64,000 bases of DNA, taken from Paratinospora sagittata (Eukaryota > Streptophyta > Magnoliopsida > Ranunculales > Menispermaceae). Where the stretch lies: the NCBI GenBank assembly GCA_035771175.1, contig CM069596.1:11055001-11119000 (forward strand), in the 5' to 3' direction. The notes under the pieces are model-generated. The model ran no database searches. It worked only from the letters and a program-made list of their open reading frames with translations, and was not told the DNA's origin. The translations under genes were made by a program, and so were the position numbers. Positions 30,770-44,333 of this stretch are shown in pieces (position 1 is the stretch's first letter; every line of letters begins with the position of its first letter).

Positions 30770-33560
30770 AACAGTTTACTGATTTGAACAAGAACAATAA
30801 ATAATAGTAACTAACAGAAAAATGAACAAAGTACACACAAATTTAGAGTGATTTGGCCCTTACCTACATCCACTACCTAATTTCCCCCGACTAGGATTTT
30901 GTCCAAACTCCACTATCAAATCCTCTTACGGGTGAGGATTAAACCGTTACACATTTCCTCAATTTCAGGGGCTTGAGAACAACCGTTACACACCTTGAGC
31001 AACACTTACTCAAAGAGAATACAAGTTTAAGTATTTGATTCCTATATCAAGAATCAACGAAATACTTACAAGGCAATGATTGAACCTTAGATCGTCACTG
31101 ATTTTAGCAATGAATGAAAGATAAAGCTTGGTTGAAAAGTGAGAAGTTATTACTCATTTTTCCTTCAATGGATTTTGAAAGATATGAGAGTGAAGAACAA
31201 CTAATCTAGAAGGTGATTATAAATCAGAGTATTTTCAGAAGATTATCAAGAGTTTTTGCAGCAAAAAATTGATCAACTAACATTCAAAGAGTTTGCTCAA
31301 AACAAAACAAAATTATGTCTTTGTTTCAACGGTTCAAAGAGGTATTTATAAAACATGCTAAGATTTTGATTCTCAAAAAGTATTTTGGCGCTCAATTTGA
31401 ATTTCAAATCAAACGATCAAATTGTTTTATCAAAATGTGTATGTTCAGACTGTTCGATAAAAATTGAAGCATTTGTACAATCACAAGAATAAAAAGTTTC
31501 AGAAACAACACAAGTTGACAGTCTTTTCAAAATTTCTAATAATGTCGCATTAGTGTCCTGAAATACACTATTATGAAAAATCGAGTTTTTGCCAATTTGT
31601 TCAGGGAAGGCGCTAATGCTGTGTTAGCGTTATGATGGGTTTAGAATTCAGAAACCTAGATATTTCGGTGAGGGCGCTAATACTCTATTAGCGTCCTGAC
31701 GTGCAACTGCTTGTTTTCAGGTTCATTCAATGAGAGCGCTCATACTTGATATGTCACACCTTGCCCGGATGGGCCTAAATCGGCAGAATACTCATAGGCA
31801 TGGCGCGAATGCATTATAACAATAACCGAGTGCGCAGGTACACAATTAAGTACAAGTCTGATTTCATTAATTTCAGAATATATTTTTGTACATGAAATAG
31901 TAAAGGGAACATCCTTCCAAAATCCCCAATGAATAAATAAAGGGTACAAAAATGTGGGCCCAAAAACTTCCACCTAGTCTACCTTAATCTCCTGAGAAAA
32001 ATTGGATAACAACGGGGTGAGTTATTGCCCAGTGGGTAAAATAGTTCGTGAATATAACAATTAATAAAGGAAACTTCATAATCAAATATCACATAAACAC
32101 AACAAGCATCATAAACAATGCAACATGTATGTATGCATGACACCGTCTCGTAATGGTTCCATGATTGTACGGCGCCTTGAGTTCACGTATAGATGTCCAT
32201 CCTCAAGTAAACCCAGGTTCTCATTGTACGTCCTTCCCCAAGGTCATCGCCTTGGATTCACGTATAGATGTCCATCCCCAGGTAAACCCGGGTTCTCATT
32301 GTACGTACCTCTCCAGGGAAATGTCAAGAATAATGAGCATTGCTTCTAACTATTTTGTGGATCATAAACCACTTACGTCCTTAGGTGGTGCTTATGTATG
32401 ATGCCAATGCATGAGCATGTCCGGTCTTTACTAAAATTAGACTGGATTTGGCAGCGTCTGGTAATTCTTATCAAGTCAGTATCACTTCGTGTAAGGTTAG
32501 GATGTTCAGTATCACTTGTACAAGTTGATAGCTTTCAAATAAGACCAACCAAATCAGTCTCCAATTTGAGAGGTGAGACATGAGGTCTACTTAAGTACCA
32601 ATCGTCTAGAGCAGCACACTGCCTCCTGTTCACTATTTAAAGTTACTGAGGACAAGACAATGTCTGGTTGAGTCAGATTGACCACTAATCCAGCATAGTA
32701 ACAGTGTAATACATGAACTCAAAATATACAGGCATAAGTATGACAAGTATGAACATTATACGCAATAATGTAGTGTAAATGAATAGTAGACATAATGATA
32801 AATAAATGTAAACTTTAATAAAAGTTATAAGACACACAAACCTATGTTTCGTTCCCCACCTTTAGATAATCCTTCCTTCTAGAACTGGCGCCTCCTCTCG
32901 AGCAGAACTACCTTGCACCACGAAGAGAGTCTCTCAAAAAGAAGAGAGAGAAAATCATAATGAGAGTGATGAACCAACAAGGAGAGCAAGAGATAAGAAA
33001 AAGTTGAGGTGTGAAAATGAGGGGGGAGGGTTTCTTTTATAGAAAAAGGAATACCCGAAGGTTCAGGCGGCAGCCCGAAGGTTCCAGTGGGTGAGCCCGA
33101 AGTTTTTTTTTTTATCTAAACTGGGGGTATTACACGACCAGCGTTTTGATGTGAACGATAAACATTCAAACCCAGAAACCATCAACGCTTTGATGGTCTA
33201 TCAGTGTCCTACAATATTGGCTCAATATTAAGTGACTAGCCACTGCATTAGCGTCATGATTGACCACCAGCATCCTGAAAAACACTGAAAACAGTTTTTC
33301 TTGAAATTTGATTTTTCAAAACACGATTAAATCAAATCAATACTTGAGCTTTTTGGATCAAATCAAATGTTTAGAAAATCGTTCAAATGGTTCAAAAATC
33401 AATTGAAAATCCTTTGAGTAAAATCGATAAAAATCATTTTCTTCAAAATCCAATAGTTAAAACTTATGAGAAACATGAGAGGATTCATGAGGTGAATGAT
33501 TTGCTGAATCAGGTGATGATTGACATTTTACAAGCCAAAATCATTCTAACACAGCATAAA
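30770..33560 (-). repeat. Degraded copia-LTR-like region hosting a solo gypsy LTR
   Basis: The GTGATTTGGCCCTTACCTACATCCAC stretch near 30850 resembles the GTGGTTCGGC..CCTACRTCCACGGG block in the LTRs at 8429 and 62703, which argues for a minus-strand copia LTR. On the minus strand a TATAAATACC lies near 31345. Repeated GCGCTAATRCT..TTAGCGTCCTGA blocks occur at about 31610-31700 and similar AGCGT blocks resume after 33135. Ends and coding region were not found. Confidence 0.35.
31752..33134 (-). mobile_element. Solo LTR of the inverted-end gypsy family
   Basis: On the minus strand it runs TGTAATACCCCCAG (33134) to GGTGTGACA (31752), 1383 bp, close to the 1356-bp LTR at 16476-17831. Shared parts include the TGTACAAAA and GGGCCCACATTTT-type blocks near its end and the duplicated ACGTACAATGAGAACC blocks. 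Its U3 has about three AACCTTCGGGC units where the other copy has the 20-bp array. Flanks TGATA and CGACC do not match, so the target duplication is lost or was never formed. Confidence 0.8.
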
Positions 33561-36209
33561 GTAAATTCCTGAATAGACTTGATCTTCATCTTGATCACGA
33601 GCTTCTCATTCACGTGTTCTTGAGTGAATCTTTCATGCATCATCATGTGTGCAATGTCTGTAGTAATAAGCATTGGAATATGGTTTGTAATCATTAAAAT
33701 ATTTTTTCTCATTCGGGACATAAGGGCTACTGAGTTAACACTTTTAATATGTTTTACCAAACATGTTTTAAATAGCTTTTCTAACTCAAAATGCTTTTGG
33801 ACCCAAAAACGCTTTGTCGAACGGGGCCTATATTAATATGTCACATTACGTTTTTACAAATATTATTACAATCATTATGAGTGATACACACACACACATA
33901 CATCCTGAGTTATACATTGATTTAATAAGCCCACGAATAATAATATGATACATATGTGAAAATCACTGGTAGACCAAACTCCAAAAAATTGTTCAAAAAA
34001 CCGTCAAACAGATCTTCAGGGTACTTGTTCTCGACTTTATCATGTAGAACGACTTTTATAGTAGATCGACCAATGATGGACCGGTATACCATTAACATGC
34101 TTGTTTCTCTTGGGGACCAATAATATACATAACTTTCATGGATTTCGAGAAAAGACCGACTTTCATTATTTACAATTTAAGGTTGGAGCCCGAAATCGTA
34201 CAAATGATCTTGTAACTCCATTATTAATGACTTAAAGACTGTCGTATCCAATAATTAACTGGGAAATTATCCATCCAAGATGAACCGATTTGAGTTTTCA
34301 TCCATTTATTGAGTATTTCAGTTGTTTACTATTTGCAACATTTATGAAACATCCCAAGATTAGTGCCTTTAAATGATTTGTTAGAACAAACACTTCAAAA
34401 GTGAGATAAAAATAACTAATATCTCTTTATATCTTATAGCCATGATAGGCATATAAAACACAAAGCAACAACCATAAGTAATTACATTCCTAACAAAAAT
34501 TAAGAAGATTAGATTGAGAAAACATTTGAGCTATTGGATAAAGAACCAAGAAGAAGTTAACAAAATAATAAATTTACTAGCTAAAAGTAAAACAATGAAA
34601 AAGAAAAATGAAGAAAAATATTTATCAATGATGGACAATTGGTCCATGCTCCCTTAGTAATTCTATGGGCGATCTACGTCAATGATTCTTCACTTTGTGT
34701 TGTAATTTAGTTGCTATACGATAAATTAGACATCCAACGACAATAATTTTAGCCTAGTTGAAATACAATTGTTATCCAAATCTTAAAAGTCTGCTTTAGT
34801 GCGATAATGTTATTCTTCTTCGAGGTGATTTCAGGTAAAGCTACCTTTAGTACAAGAAGGTAGAAGAATATATAGTAAAAGATTTGTTTCACAAATTTTA
34901 TTTGTTGGATTATTGTAAAGTCTTCATTCCTTGACAAAATATAAGAATCAAATATATAAGTTTATTTAGAAAGAGGGTTTTTGCCCATTTTTTTTCACAC
35001 ATAAATATGGTCACAAGTCCAATTTCATATTTTGCTTTTTCTTCCTTTTCTTCCTTATCAAGTTAAGTGTGCCAACTTTTTATCAAACAATAATTGTCAA
35101 TTAGTTGCTCTTCAATAACATAAACATATTGAAGCTGCGCAACTTCAATATTTTTCTAAAAATTGTATTTTCTAACAAATTGTGTTAGGGGCTAAACTTG
35201 TCACTAATGGAAAAAAAAAAGACCACGTACCAATTAAATAGAGTGTGGACAAACATATCAAAAAAAACTTTCAAAACTAACTATTACATAATATACACAT
35301 GGATTCCATATATACTTTACTTTTGAATATTACATAATTAGATAAACATCAAGTACAGACACCCATAGTTAGCTCATATACGTGAATCATGAATTTACCT
35401 AGCCATGTAACATTTTTGTTAATAATTAACTAGCTATAATAAAAAGAAAATTTAAAATGAGAAAATTAAAAAGTTAACATCATTATGGTTATTCGATGCA
35501 CAAATGATCTCAAATTGATTTGCAAATTACACTATAAATATCTCTATCGACCTACTTTACATTTATATGTGAACTAATCAACCCAAATCAAATCATATTC
35601 TTTTAAAGGTCCTATAAAAATTGATTTGCAAATTACCCTTCAACTTACTTCCCATTTAGGTGAATTAAACAACCAAAACCAAATAAAAAACAAATGTACA
35701 ATATTAATGTTTTTTTTTTTTTTTCAGTTTAAGTACATAATGTCACACTTATTTATTTCTATGCGACTTAGGTGTGAGGAGTCATAAAGACGAAGTTAGA
35801 TGTGAGAATATATACTAATAGATAGTTTATAAAATTAAGAGTAGTTATAAATATTAATTTTCTCAAATAAATAATTATATTCTTGATATTACATTTGCTT
35901 AATTGTTGTGAAGCAGCTATAAATAGTTTAATAAACATGATATATCATTTGCCCAATTTCTTTTAACGAATAATAATTAATAAAAGAAAGAAAAAAAAAG
36001 AAATTGAAGAAAAATAGAAAAAGAATATTACCAATTATTAAGTAAAGGAGGTCTGCCTTCGGTTCACACCTGAGCAACACATTTGGTTAATGAACAGCTT
36101 ATGAATAGAGAAAAAAAAAAGAAGTAAAATAATTAGAAGAAAAAAACAGAGAGGAAATAGAGGATATATATGTGAACAGACATGTAGAGAGTTGAAGGCG
36201 GTGGAGATA
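33561..36209. other. Intergenic region and presumed promoter of the kinase gene
   Basis: No ORF or repeat with clear ends. A MITE-end-like sequence (TTTTGGACCCAAAAACGC..GAACGGGGCC) lies at 33780-33828 without a partner. A short (AC)n lies near 33885. The last 200 bases before 36210 should hold the 5' UTR and core promoter; several AT-rich boxes occur but none can be chosen. Confidence 0.45.
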
Positions 36210-39200
36210 ATGGTGAGACACCTTGGAATCCTGTCGTCTTGTCTTCCTTGTTCAACTGCTCCTGATCTTCTTCCTCTACCTCGCACCAAAGGCCCTCTTC
36301 TTCTTCATAAGCAACTTACAAGTAAATCAACTTTACTTACTTACTTCACTTGCTCCAAATCTTAATCTTTTTCTTGTTCCAGATTCATTTTATTAATTTT
36401 TGTGCCATCTTCTTTATGCTATGTCCTCTTTATTCATACCCTTTTCTGCTGGTGTCAAATGTAACAGTCTAGTTTTATCTAATAATGCAAGTTCTTCATC
36501 AAACCCAGTTTAGCTTTTTAAGCAAAGCCCAGAAACCATAATCTCTCAATTTTCAATTTTCCACTTTAAAGTGCTAAGAAACCCAACGACCCAGTTTTTT
36601 CCTAGCTAGAATTTCTCCATATCATAGCACTTTACTCTTGGATATTTGGTTAGAACCCTTGAATATCTGATTTTTTTGCAAGGATTTCCCATCAATTAGT
36701 ATTTTTTTAGTTCAGTTACTACCCCCATTTAGGCTTCTGTACAGTAATCCGAATGTAGTGTTTCTAAGAATTGATAGAAATTTGATCATTTTTTGGGTAC
36801 TAATTTATGCTACAACCATTTGAGAGGTTTAGATGGTCATTGGGGTCTCTAGCATTTTCTTTCTCTATAAGTAGAATATATTTGTTTTTGACAATATTAG
36901 CATGAAAAAGGGTCTTGATTTCTAAGATGTACAATGTAAAGGGATTAGGGGATGTGTTGGGTAAATGTTGATGTTGTTTTCTCCCCAAATTTTGTATATC
37001 TTGAGTTTTAAATGTTTAACTTAAGCGCCTCAAAACACACAAGCAGATATGCTCTTAACAGGATCTGTAATTTAATTTGTAGCGGAATTCTATTATTATT
37101 AAATTTGTTACTTTTATGAAAAGTTTTCCTCTTCCCTCTTAATTTGCTAAGTGTAATTTCAGATTGGTGTTGGGCAGTAACAGATCATTTGATGAAGATT
37201 ATTTATTTATTTATTTATCTTTTATCCCTATATATCATAACTAAACTGCCAAGGCAAAAGTACTCCTTTATAGGCTTAATCTACATGAGCTGGAAAACTG
37301 TTGGTACCAATTCTCCTCTGATGTTGTTTAAAAACAATTTTATAAAGAATATTTCACTTTGCCCAACCATCCTAATCTGGTTATGAATCAACAGAACCTT
37401 AACGTTATATGTCATGATCCTCTTTTACTTCTCAAAGGCACTAGGAAGTAAATGGGGTCAAGGCATAGAGAGAGGATCAATGATATTGAGGATGATAAGA
37501 TAGTAGTTGGGAGTGTAAATGATCTGATATACTGGTATTGGCTGCCATGAAGTCTTTTTTGATTTTTTTTTTTTTTTTTTTGTGTATTTGGATCTTCTTT
37601 CTTTGTTTTTTTATTTTTAGGATACTGAAATCACCTTCATTTTATTTGTCAATATTTGTGCCATTATATTTCTGATGATGGAAGCACAAACTTATAGATA
37701 ACAAGGGTGAGAGAAAGACAGAAAAGACAAAAAGAGCATGGCTTCTACCAAGAAATATGCCAGCTAAAATAAAACCTAAAAGGAACTCTCTTGGCAATTA
37801 TTAACTTTCCCATATATATTGATTTAAATTGATATTTGATAAGCATTCAATAGTCTGCATACAATGTTTAGTTCCCAAACACTTAGGTTCCATAAGCATA
37901 GGGCACACACTAGGCTTGACACTAGTACATGCACAAGGCTTAAACAAATAAAAGCCAAAGATACTGGCACAGGATATTGCTCCACATAGCCCCAAATTCT
38001 CATTGTTCTCTGTCTTTTATCTTTTAATATTTCAATGAATATAAATTCTCTCACGACCTTCAAGTTTAAGATGAGGAGAGTTCAGAGGTCTCCTCCCTCC
38101 TACAATTTCTCCATTTAACCAACTTCACCCAAATGTATGATGTTGATCCTAGTTGGATGGAAGAAAAAGCTCTCCTGCAATGGAAACCGTATCATGTTGG
38201 TCTCTTTTTTCACAAATGTTTCATGGTGGGAGTGTAGAGCTCATTCTACATTTGGGTTTTTTAAGCTTATAAAGAACCTCTAACTTCATATATTGTCATG
38301 GTAACAATCGAGTCATGACCTTTCTAGTTTGCACCACAAAGTGTGAAGTGTTTTAAACAAAGCTCAAGGGTCTTATATGGTCAATTGTTGCCCTTAAATT
38401 GTTTTAACTTGGATATTGCATTCACTAAATTTAGTTTGCCCACCATCTTTTCAACTTGGCTAGCTTCGCCTAGCTCATCTATGGCTTTACTTGTCATTGT
38501 GTTGATCGATGCCCCTTGATAGGGGGTAAGGGGGATTAATGGGTCATGAATGGGCTTGATACCTCCCCGAGAGTGCAGTATGGACCATATGGTGGTGGAG
38601 GTGGTTATACAACTAACTACTAACATTGTTTCTTCTCAAAAAACAAAAAAAAAGAGATTGACCATGGCTTTTGAGTTTTAGTTGGGGCTAATCTCTCCAA
38701 CAGTGATGATATTAATGAAAGGGCAGTGAGTTTACTTTCACTATTAAATGATGATGTAGTATTATATTTATATACAAAACCTTGGCTGTCAGGTTTCATT
38801 TTGTGAATTTTGATGTTCAACATCATTTATAGTATCCTATTGAATGCAAGTACTATTATAACATGGATCACTGTCTGACATAAGATGTAATATTAACTTT
38901 GGACAAGATAAGATTTAATTGTACAAAGTGACAGACATGTATCTTGGAACATTCAGTTTGCTGTCTGGTGGTGGGAATTCACATACACAACTGGTCAAAG
39001 GCATGCATTCTTATTCACATTTATGGATTTTGGGAGTTGCAATATATCATTTATCACTATGTAATCTTGTGAAACTGTGGATTTTCTTTATTCTTATTTT
39101 TGGCAGTAACTGTTTCCCTGTATAAGAAATTTCATCTAGTGATCTTCATATTATTTATTTAAAATTCACAGAGATATTTGTATTGTTGTCGCATTAGATT

Positions 39201-42065
39201 TATGAAATGTTCCTGTTATTTCTTACTTTCTCAGTTGGACAATTCCATATAGAGTAAATTTTTTCTTGTTTTTGATAATTTACAGTGGCAACTTTGAGTG
39301 ATGATCCAATTAGGGACTGGATCCTCACAGAAGGAAAGGCAACACAGATTACAAGAATCAGTTCTATTGGTGGTGGATGTATCAATCTTGCAAATCGCTA
39401 TGACACAGATGCCGGTTCCTTTTTTGTTAAGACAAACAGGCATGTCCAAGTTCTGACATCTTGCTAAAGTACGTTTGTAAAAGTACGTAAAAGAAGTAGC
39501 CTCCACATCTTCTTTGAGTTATTATTTTGCTTGACCATTGTGTTATAATAGCATTATACTCACTAGTGGATGGACTAAGCATGTTTATAAAAATATAAAG
39601 TCTTTATCTACATTTCAAACGGTGTTATTTCTACCTGAATAGTTATGCTTATGCGATGGAAAATTAGCTTCCTTTGTTTAATATTAATCAGGACTATTGG
39701 GCCATCAATGTTTGAAGGCGAGGCTCTTGGACTAAGTGCTATGTATGAAACCAATTCGATTCGTGTGCCCCGGCCATTTAAGGTGAGGAGCTTCCTGTGT
39801 TTGTTGCAGTTATGGTTTTCTTGCTTGTAAACTGATTTCTTTGTACTATGACTACGACCTATCTATATTCTATGTTCGTAGATGCCAGTTAATATAATTG
39901 GGTTTTTTATAGGTCGAGGCATTACCAAAAGGAGGGTCCTATATAATTATGGAATTTATTGAATTTGGTTCATCTAGAGGTGGTCAGGTGAGGCTGATAT
40001 TGTTTACCTCTTTTGGTGTAAGCTGCGCAAAATAGCCATTTTCATGTACTCAAATCATTCTATGATTGCTCTCAGTCTGTTCTTGGGAAAAAGCTTGCTG
40101 AAATGCATAAAGCAGGGAAATCCAACAAGGGCTTTGGTTTTGATGTTAATAATACTATTGGCAGGTGAGACTTTCGGGATCTTCTCAACTTTTTGGCTTG
40201 AATTTTGTACTGTTGGCTGTACAGTTAGTAACTACTTTATGCTTTTTACAGCACACCACAGATTAACACTTGGAAATCAGATTGGATTGAGTTTTTTGCT
40301 GAGCATAGATTGGGGTATCAACTAAAATTGGCCCAGGAACAATATGGTGATTCCACCATTTATGAAAAAGGTAATTTACTCCTTGAAATGGCTTGGTTCT
40401 TGTCATCTTAATACACCATAAGCAAGCACCTGGGCATCAGCCCAGTTTTTGGATGATTGATATCTTAAGTTTCTGATATTTAACAGGTCAAAGACTTGTG
40501 AAAAATTTGGGACCTCTTTTTGAGAACATTACAATTGAACCTTGCTTGCTACATGGAGATCTGTGGAGTGGGAATATCAGTGCCGATAAGAATGGGGAAC
40601 CTGTTATTCTCGACCCTGCATGTTATTGTAAGTTATTTGCCCAAATTGGTTATGATTTGGCATTATGAATTAATGACACATAATTTTTTTTGTCTTAATC
40701 TATAAACATCTACAAATGAACACGGAAGCTTAAAAAACATTGTAATTTTGTTAAATCTCTACACCTATGCAGATGGGCACAATGAGGCAGAATTTGGAAT
40801 GTCCTGGTGTGCTGGATTTGGTGGATCCTTCTATCAATCGTATTTTGAGGTATCCTAATTTTGTGCACTTATGAGCACACATAGGACTATTTGAGCCATT
40901 TACATGCACGCCTAGTTTGTTGAAGCATTTATTAACAGTTGACATTTCATTAGTATAAATTTAGTGTTTAGGTTTTAGGAACATTAATGGAGATAGCTGC
41001 ATATTCATGCATGGGAAGATACGTTTGGAGAGATGTCTGATAGAAATAATCTACATAAGCTATTATGTTATTTATAACAGATATTGCTGTTGCATTGCTA
41101 GTGTCGTAGTTAAGAATTTTTTTTAGAATACTTTGATGTACTTTTTTGTTTTCTATGAATTGATTAGGAATGTTAATAAAAAAAAACAACAAAATTGTTA
41201 TATTCTATCAAGCTCACTTTTAAGTTTATTTGGTTATAATCTTTTCATAAAACATAAGGTCAAAAATTGTTAAAGGGAAAGGTCTTCATCAGAAGAAATC
41301 CACAGTTTGAAAGAAAATTTTACTTTTTTGCAAGTTTATCTGTCAAGAGCTGGTAGACTCACAAATAGTAGACTCATATCTCTACTCACAAAAATACCCT
41401 ATTCTTAAACCATTAAATCCAACTAAACTGGTGTACAAGTTAGTAGTGAAAATAGATTGTTCATAATTTTTCAAATTCCATACCATGTTCTACTTGGCTG
41501 ATGTTAATGACGGCCTGATAAGCATTGTTAGCGGTTTCTAACAGCTTCAAGTACCTAATAATAGTGACTTTTTCTAAGCAGATGGTTTTATTGGTGAAGA
41601 GAGCCTACACACCTGAAAAAAAAATGAGGTCAGCTTATTTTGAAAATTTATATGTAGGCAAAATAGCTAAAAGGCTATTGATACGGGTCCCCGAAGATAA
41701 AATTGACTAATTTTTCTGGTAGATTTTTTTTTTCTTTCATTATTTGAAAGAGTAACAGTCTAGACTCTGGAGGAAAAATAAACCCTAGTGGCAGTGGAGA
41801 GCACATTGCTTCAAATATGAAATTACAGAGGACATCATAGTTAATTTCCCTTTTTCAGTTATGGAATTTACTCCCATGTTCTTTCTTTTTCTTAAGTTGA
41901 TGGTATCGTCATGTGCAGGTGATGCCCAAACAACCGGGCTTCGAGAAACGGAAGGATCTTTATATGCTATATCATTACTTGAACCATTACAATTTATTTG
42001 GCTCAGGTTATCGGTCATCTGCTATGTCTATAATAGATGATTACCTGCGGATGTTGAAGGTGTAA
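36210..42065 (+). CDS. FN3K: Fructosamine/ribulosamine 3-kinase, probably plastidic (9 exons)
   Basis: Exons: 36210-36321, 39286-39439, 39692-39782, 39913-39987, 40076-40164, 40252-40370, 40487-40627, 40773-40849, 41919-42065. They join to 334 codons plus stop with all phases agreeing. The family phosphorylates ketosamines on glycated proteins so that the sugar falls off (protein deglycation). Visible motifs: GGGCIN near residue 66, FFVKTN with the likely ATP-binding Lys86, the aminoglycoside-kinase-type catalytic loop HGDLWSGN (Asp238, Asn243) and ILDPACYYGHNEAEFGMS (Asp256, metal). The C-terminus DLYMLYHYLNHYNLFGSGY is typical. The first 37 residues (MVRHLGILSSCLPCS...) are rich in S, L and P and precede MATLSDDP, so exon 1 encodes a likely transit peptide. 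Intron 2 uses GC..AG; all others are GT..AG. Intron 1 is 2964 bp. No lesion seen; about the usual length for plant homologues. Confidence 0.93.
36322..39285 (+). other. Intron 1 of the kinase gene
   Basis: GTAAAT donor, TTTACAG acceptor. It splits an ATG codon (A|TG) at the boundary between the transit peptide and the mature protein. It contains a T-run at about 37567-37582 and several short unrelated open frames, but no recognisable mobile element. Confidence 0.75.
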
Positions 42066-44333
42066 TAGGTCTATGCTCCAACAAGATTTATTGTAGTCTT
42101 ATGTTGTTAAATATTGCTTGCTCAATCTCTGTAAATGCAGTTATACTAACACATCTGATGCTTATATTTTTGTCTATTTTGTATGCATTCTTATAAAAAA
42201 TAAAAAACTTGATTACATTACTGGTATTGAAATCTGTTAATTTCCCAGTTAATTGATCTATATGAAGCATGGATAGGATCAATCAACTTGTAAATTTCTG
42301 CTAAAAGGAATTTGTTGATACAGGTGCCAGAGTACAGTACTGAGTAAGAACATCCAAAGTGCCTTTTCATGCACTTTTCATCTAAAGCAGCAATGTTTAT
42401 AAACTATTTTAGTGGACACTACATTTTCAATTTTACCCTTTTGAAATTCCTCTTAAATCTCCAATACTTTCTCTCTACCACCTTCTTGCTACTAAACACT
42501 GTCACCACCACCATTCATATAACTCTACTAGCAATTCAAATTGCTATGAAATTCATATATGAGTAGAGAAATAAAACCAGAATTGTTGGTTCTTATTGTA
42601 AGTTTCATATGGGAAAGAGAAGTTGTAATCAGCCTTACCATTGCATTGTGAAAATGTTGTTTTTAGATTCCAGGAGGTTTTCTCTAGCTTATTATAATGT
42701 GTAGTCTAAATGTTCTATTCATGTTATGAAACTATTGTATGCATCAAAATGAGCTTGAGAGGAAAAAAAAGGGTAGATTGCATAAATGCCTAACAGATGG
42801 TTACCATCTTCCTTGAACAAATAAATAAAGGCAACTTTGATAATTTGAGCATCAAGATGAAGGAGATTCATGAGATTGGAAGACTGCAAACTTTTATTCT
42901 AAGCTTAAAAGGATATTTATCTCTTTTTCAAGAGTTCTTAAGAATCCTCCCTACTTTATTGGCATATTGTTAAGCAGGCAAATCATAATTTTAACCACTT
43001 GCAAGTTTCTACACCCTCTTACACTATTCATTTATAAGTCTCCATAATTTCTACTGATACTATTCACTCATATATATAGAAATCTCAAAATAATTCTTGT
43101 ATTATCATTTCTTTATTTAGGTAATTATTAATTATTTTATCTCAATTAAGCCTTTTTTTAACTATAAGTTAGATTACATGAATTTATTTCCTTCACTCTA
43201 TTTTATCATGGACTTCGTCTACAACTATGGACTAAATTATAAGTAGTTATATATTTCTTAATTATTTTGAAAACATTCTATTCCTACTCTTTTGTGTAAT
43301 CTTATTTAGTAGATACATGCCATACTTTACAAGTAGTTATCTAACACAATCTTTCTCCTTTATCCGAGCTTGAGACTGGCCGTGTAAAAAGATGTTATAA
43401 GCAGAGTTCAATTACTAATTTTCAACTTGAAACAGTTACTAAATTCTCCATGACTTTAGTGAAACAATATTGGTTGGTTAACCTGTGGTCACACCCGGTT
43501 CTAGGGGCCTTTAATTCATCATCAATTCAATCTCTTGGGATTAAAGATAAACTAAAAATTAACAAACTAACTACTTGTGCAAATCTAAGATCTAAAAACC
43601 TTGAAACAAGATGTATCTATTTGAACGATACAAACATATTTGAAGTCGTGACGCTTTTCCTCCAATCCAAGAACACCAGACCCAGGACCTGAGCTTTCAT
43701 CAACATCTGTAATGACTAATACAATATCTACAAGGTATTCCTACACCAAGATCACAAACAAAGAATAAAATGCTTAACAACATAGAATAGGATCATCACG
43801 GATAGAACACAAACCGTTCGTTCCTTTTCAACAGGTTGATGGAAGAGGATGAAGCTCACTAAGTTGAGTTATTCTCCAACTTGCTGGCATTTTCCAGGGT
43901 AGTAACAGAAGAGGTTTATCAGATCTTTACATTCTACATCTTGAGTATAATATATGTCATGCATAGCAGTGAAAGACATATGAAGCCCTTCAGAAGGATT
44001 AATCAGAAAACCATCCAGCAATAACCGCTACTCGTATAAAATCCTATCTATAATTTTGAGCAAATGGCGTCTTTGGTTTCGAATGCAGATGGTTCCGAGT
44101 TAAAATTCCAGCCAACACATGCCAAAAATATATCAGTTAAAAGTAGAATGGCCATTGCATATTGAATTTGAAACTGTACATCTTCCACTTAATTGGTTAT
44201 ACCAGCTTGTTTCATTGTTGAGATCCATGCCTTGATCAAAATCTAGCATAGCATTTCCAATGATCCAAAATGTTGGTTATATGCTTCATAACTTAGGCTT
44301 TTGGGTGAACCATTATATATTCATTCTCAAGAG
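42066..44333. other. Spacer between the convergent kinase and rRNA methylase genes
   Basis: No gene recognised. It must hold the 3' UTRs of both genes. Only short AT-rich and homopolymer stretches are visible. Confidence 0.5.

Noticed and set aside
31752..33134. Whether the minus-strand LTR has a 5-bp target duplication
   Set aside because: Flanks TGATA and CGACC match at only two positions, so none is claimed.
33700..33835. MITE end with GAACGGGGCC
   Set aside because: The sequence resembles a MITE terminus, but no complementary partner was found nearby.
38381..39125. Several 60-80-codon frames within kinase intron 1
   Set aside because: No codon bias or motif; they lie between confirmed exons.
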